NCBI GenBank assembly: GCA_013813145.1
Contig: JACCSE010000340.1
Coordinates: 1-5,249, forward strand
DNA: 5,249 nt
DNA from: Gemmatimonadales bacterium
GTDB lineage: Bacteria; Gemmatimonadota; Gemmatimonadetes; Gemmatimonadales; GWC2-71-9
Reading direction: 5' to 3'
Part shown: one piece after another, positions 4,007-5,249 of the stretch
Layout: each line of letters begins with the position of its first letter
Numbering within the stretch: the stretch's first letter is position 1
Notes under the pieces: generated by a model
Told to the model about the DNA's origin: nothing
What the model saw: the letters and a program-made list of their open reading frames with translations, nothing else
Database searches by the model: none
Translations under genes and position numbers: made by a program

Positions 4007-5249
4007 TACAGCCCTACCGCCACGCCCACCGCCACGGCGACGGCGCCGAGCGCGAAGAGGATGCCGGACAGCGGCAGCGCGAACCGGAGCCACTCCTCAT
4101 AGCGCACCCCGGATGCGGCCAGCATCGCCATGAGGGCGCCGTTGGTGGGGGTGAGGATCTCGCACAGCCCGGCCCCGTACTGGTAGGCCAGGACCGTGAC
4201 CTGCCGGGAGAGCCCGATGAGATCCGAGAGCGGGACCAGCAGCGGCAGGGTGAGCACGGCCTGGCCGCTTGTGCTCGGCACCGGAACGTGGACGATCGCG
4301 TGCCCGGCCATCATCCCCCAAGCCGCAACCGTCGTCGGGAGCTGGGCTACCGGAGCGAAGAGCCCCTGGACCATCGTATCCACGACCCTGCCGTGGTCCA
4401 GCACGACGTAGATCGCCCGGGCGAATCCGATCAGCAGCGCGGCGAACGCGATTCCCCGGAAACCCTCCACAAACCCTTCCGCTGTGCCGGCGAGCCGCAG
4501 TCCCCCGACCAGCCCGGCCACAGCACCCATCACGAAGAACACCGCCGCGAGCTGGTCGAAGTCCCAGCCGTACTTCAGCACGCCGACGATGAATACGGCG
4601 AACGCCCCGACCACCACCAGCAGCACGGCTGCGTGGCGCCAGCCCGCCTGCGCCTGGCCGGGAGCATCCACCGGCACCGGCGCGGGTGGGACGCGTGTGC
4701 GCCGGGCGAACAGCATGGTGCCCGCGATCCAGATCGCCCATGCCGGCAAGAGGAATGCGATCCGGAACCCTTGGCCGGACAGCAGTTCCAGCCCGGCCAC
4801 CTTCTGGGCGATCCCGACCTGGAACGGGTTGATGAAGCTGAACGATGCGCCGATCGCGGAAGCGCCGAGGCTCATGGCCACCGCCGTGAGCGGGTTGAAG
4901 CCCAGCCGGCGGGTGAGCAGGAGGAGGACCGGTACGAAGGCAATGAGCTCTTCCTGCATCTGGATGAACACGCCGCCGGCCCCGAACGCCAGGCCGACGA
5001 TCGGAATCACCAGGAGCCCCCGCCCCGAGAGGCGGCCGGCCAGCCAGTTGACCAATTGCCCCAGCGCCCCGGTGCGCTCGACTACCGTGAACCCGGCGCC
5101 TACGAGGAAGACGAAAAAGATGATCGAGGCGGCGTCCGCCATACCCCGAGGGATGGCGACCATCGCCTCCAGCGGCCCGACCGGCTGGGCCTCGACCGGC
5201 TGGTAGGTGCCGGCCACGACCACGCTCCGGCCGGTGGCCGGGTCCTCGC
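4006..5249 (-). CDS. YfcC/DcuC-family membrane transporter, N-terminus outside window
   Basis: This is a polytopic cytoplasmic-membrane protein with 413 residues visible. The frame stays open to the right edge: the codons before the GTG at 5223 read EDPATGRS, which leads into VVVAGTYQPVE, the usual extracellular segment after the first membrane helix in YfcC proteins. So 5223 is not the start, and roughly 30-50 N-terminal residues are missing. About ten hydrophobic segments follow. Family landmarks include PLEAMVAIPRGMADAA, IIFFVFLVGAGF, the re-entrant-like ASFSFINPF, PVPSTSGQAVLTLPLL and, near the end, LTPTNGALMAMLA with YEEWLRFALPL. Related DcuC proteins carry C4-dicarboxylates and others were proposed to move amino acids or peptides; the substrate of YfcC proteins is not established, so I name none. 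It ends with TAG at 4008-4006 and converges on trxC. Confidence 0.9.
   Translation of the reverse strand, partial: EDPATGRSVVVAGTYQPVEAQPVGPLEAMVAIPRGMADAASIIFFVFLVGAGFTVVERTGALGQLVNWLAGRLSGRGLLVIPIVGLAFGAGGVFIQMQEELIAFVPVLLLLTRRLGFNPLTAVAMSLGASAIGASFSFINPFQVGIAQKVAGLELLSGQGFRIAFLLPAWAIWIAGTMLFARRTRVPPAPVPVDAPGQAQAGWRHAAVLLVVVGAFAVFIVGVLKYGWDFDQLAAVFFVMGAVAGLVGGLRLAGTAEGFVEGFRGIAFAALLIGFARAIYVVLDHGRVVDTMVQGLFAPVAQLPTTVAAWGMMAGHAIVHVPVPSTSGQAVLTLPLLVPLSDLIGLSRQVTVLAYQYGAGLCEILTPTNGALMAMLAASGVRYEEWLRFALPLSGILFALGAVAVAVGVAVGL

Noticed and set aside
4097..4741. Open frame of 214 codons on the minus strand inside the transporter
   Set aside because: It is a shifted frame, rich in Arg and Gly, within a hydrophobic membrane protein gene; there is no sign of a frameshift in the transporter.

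Overview
The window is high-GC bacterial DNA with tightly packed genes and no RNA genes, insertion sequences or CRISPR arrays that I can see. A lipobox protein suggests an envelope with processed lipoproteins. The mix of a plant-type soluble acyl-ACP desaturase, a cobalamin-dependent methionine synthase, a zinc-ribbon thioredoxin and a YfcC-type transporter fits a high-GC environmental lineage. I think first of Gemmatimonadota or a similar phylum known largely from metagenomes, but nothing here proves the taxon.

Layout, left to right. (1) 1-405, minus: the N-terminal 135 codons of methionine synthase metH, cut by the window edge. (2) 406-650: a regulatory leader for metH. Read on the minus strand it holds a weak promoter, a SAM-II (SAM-alpha) riboswitch at 500-449, an antiterminator/terminator pair at 459-419, and a ribosome binding site just after the terminator U-run. 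Upstream of the promoter is a 22-bp perfect inverted repeat built of heptanucleotide units. (3) 651-2656, minus: a three-gene coupled operon in the order soluble acyl-ACP desaturase, small lipoprotein of unknown function, YggT-family membrane protein. The first two genes overlap by ATGA and the last two are 3 nt apart. (4) 2657-2764: a likely desaturase promoter overlapped by an 11-bp dyad. (5) 2765-3196, minus: a GNAT acetyltransferase. (6) 3197-3461: a divergent intergenic region. (7) 3462-3923, plus: a TrxC-type thioredoxin with a very good ribosome binding site. (8) 3924-4005: a short convergent spacer, G-rich at its start and carrying a second heptad repeat. (9) 4006 to the right edge, minus: a YfcC/DcuC-family transporter whose N-terminus lies outside the window.

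The most interesting element is the metH leader. MetH makes methionine, the precursor of S-adenosylmethionine. The leader aligns without gaps to the SAM-II aptamer core and its 3' pseudoknot strand can instead form an antiterminator. The inferred logic is that SAM binding locks the pseudoknot, the terminator forms, and metH is switched off. The second unusual feature is that two separate intergenic spacers carry short tandem repeats with the same seven-base pattern NNTCNGC.
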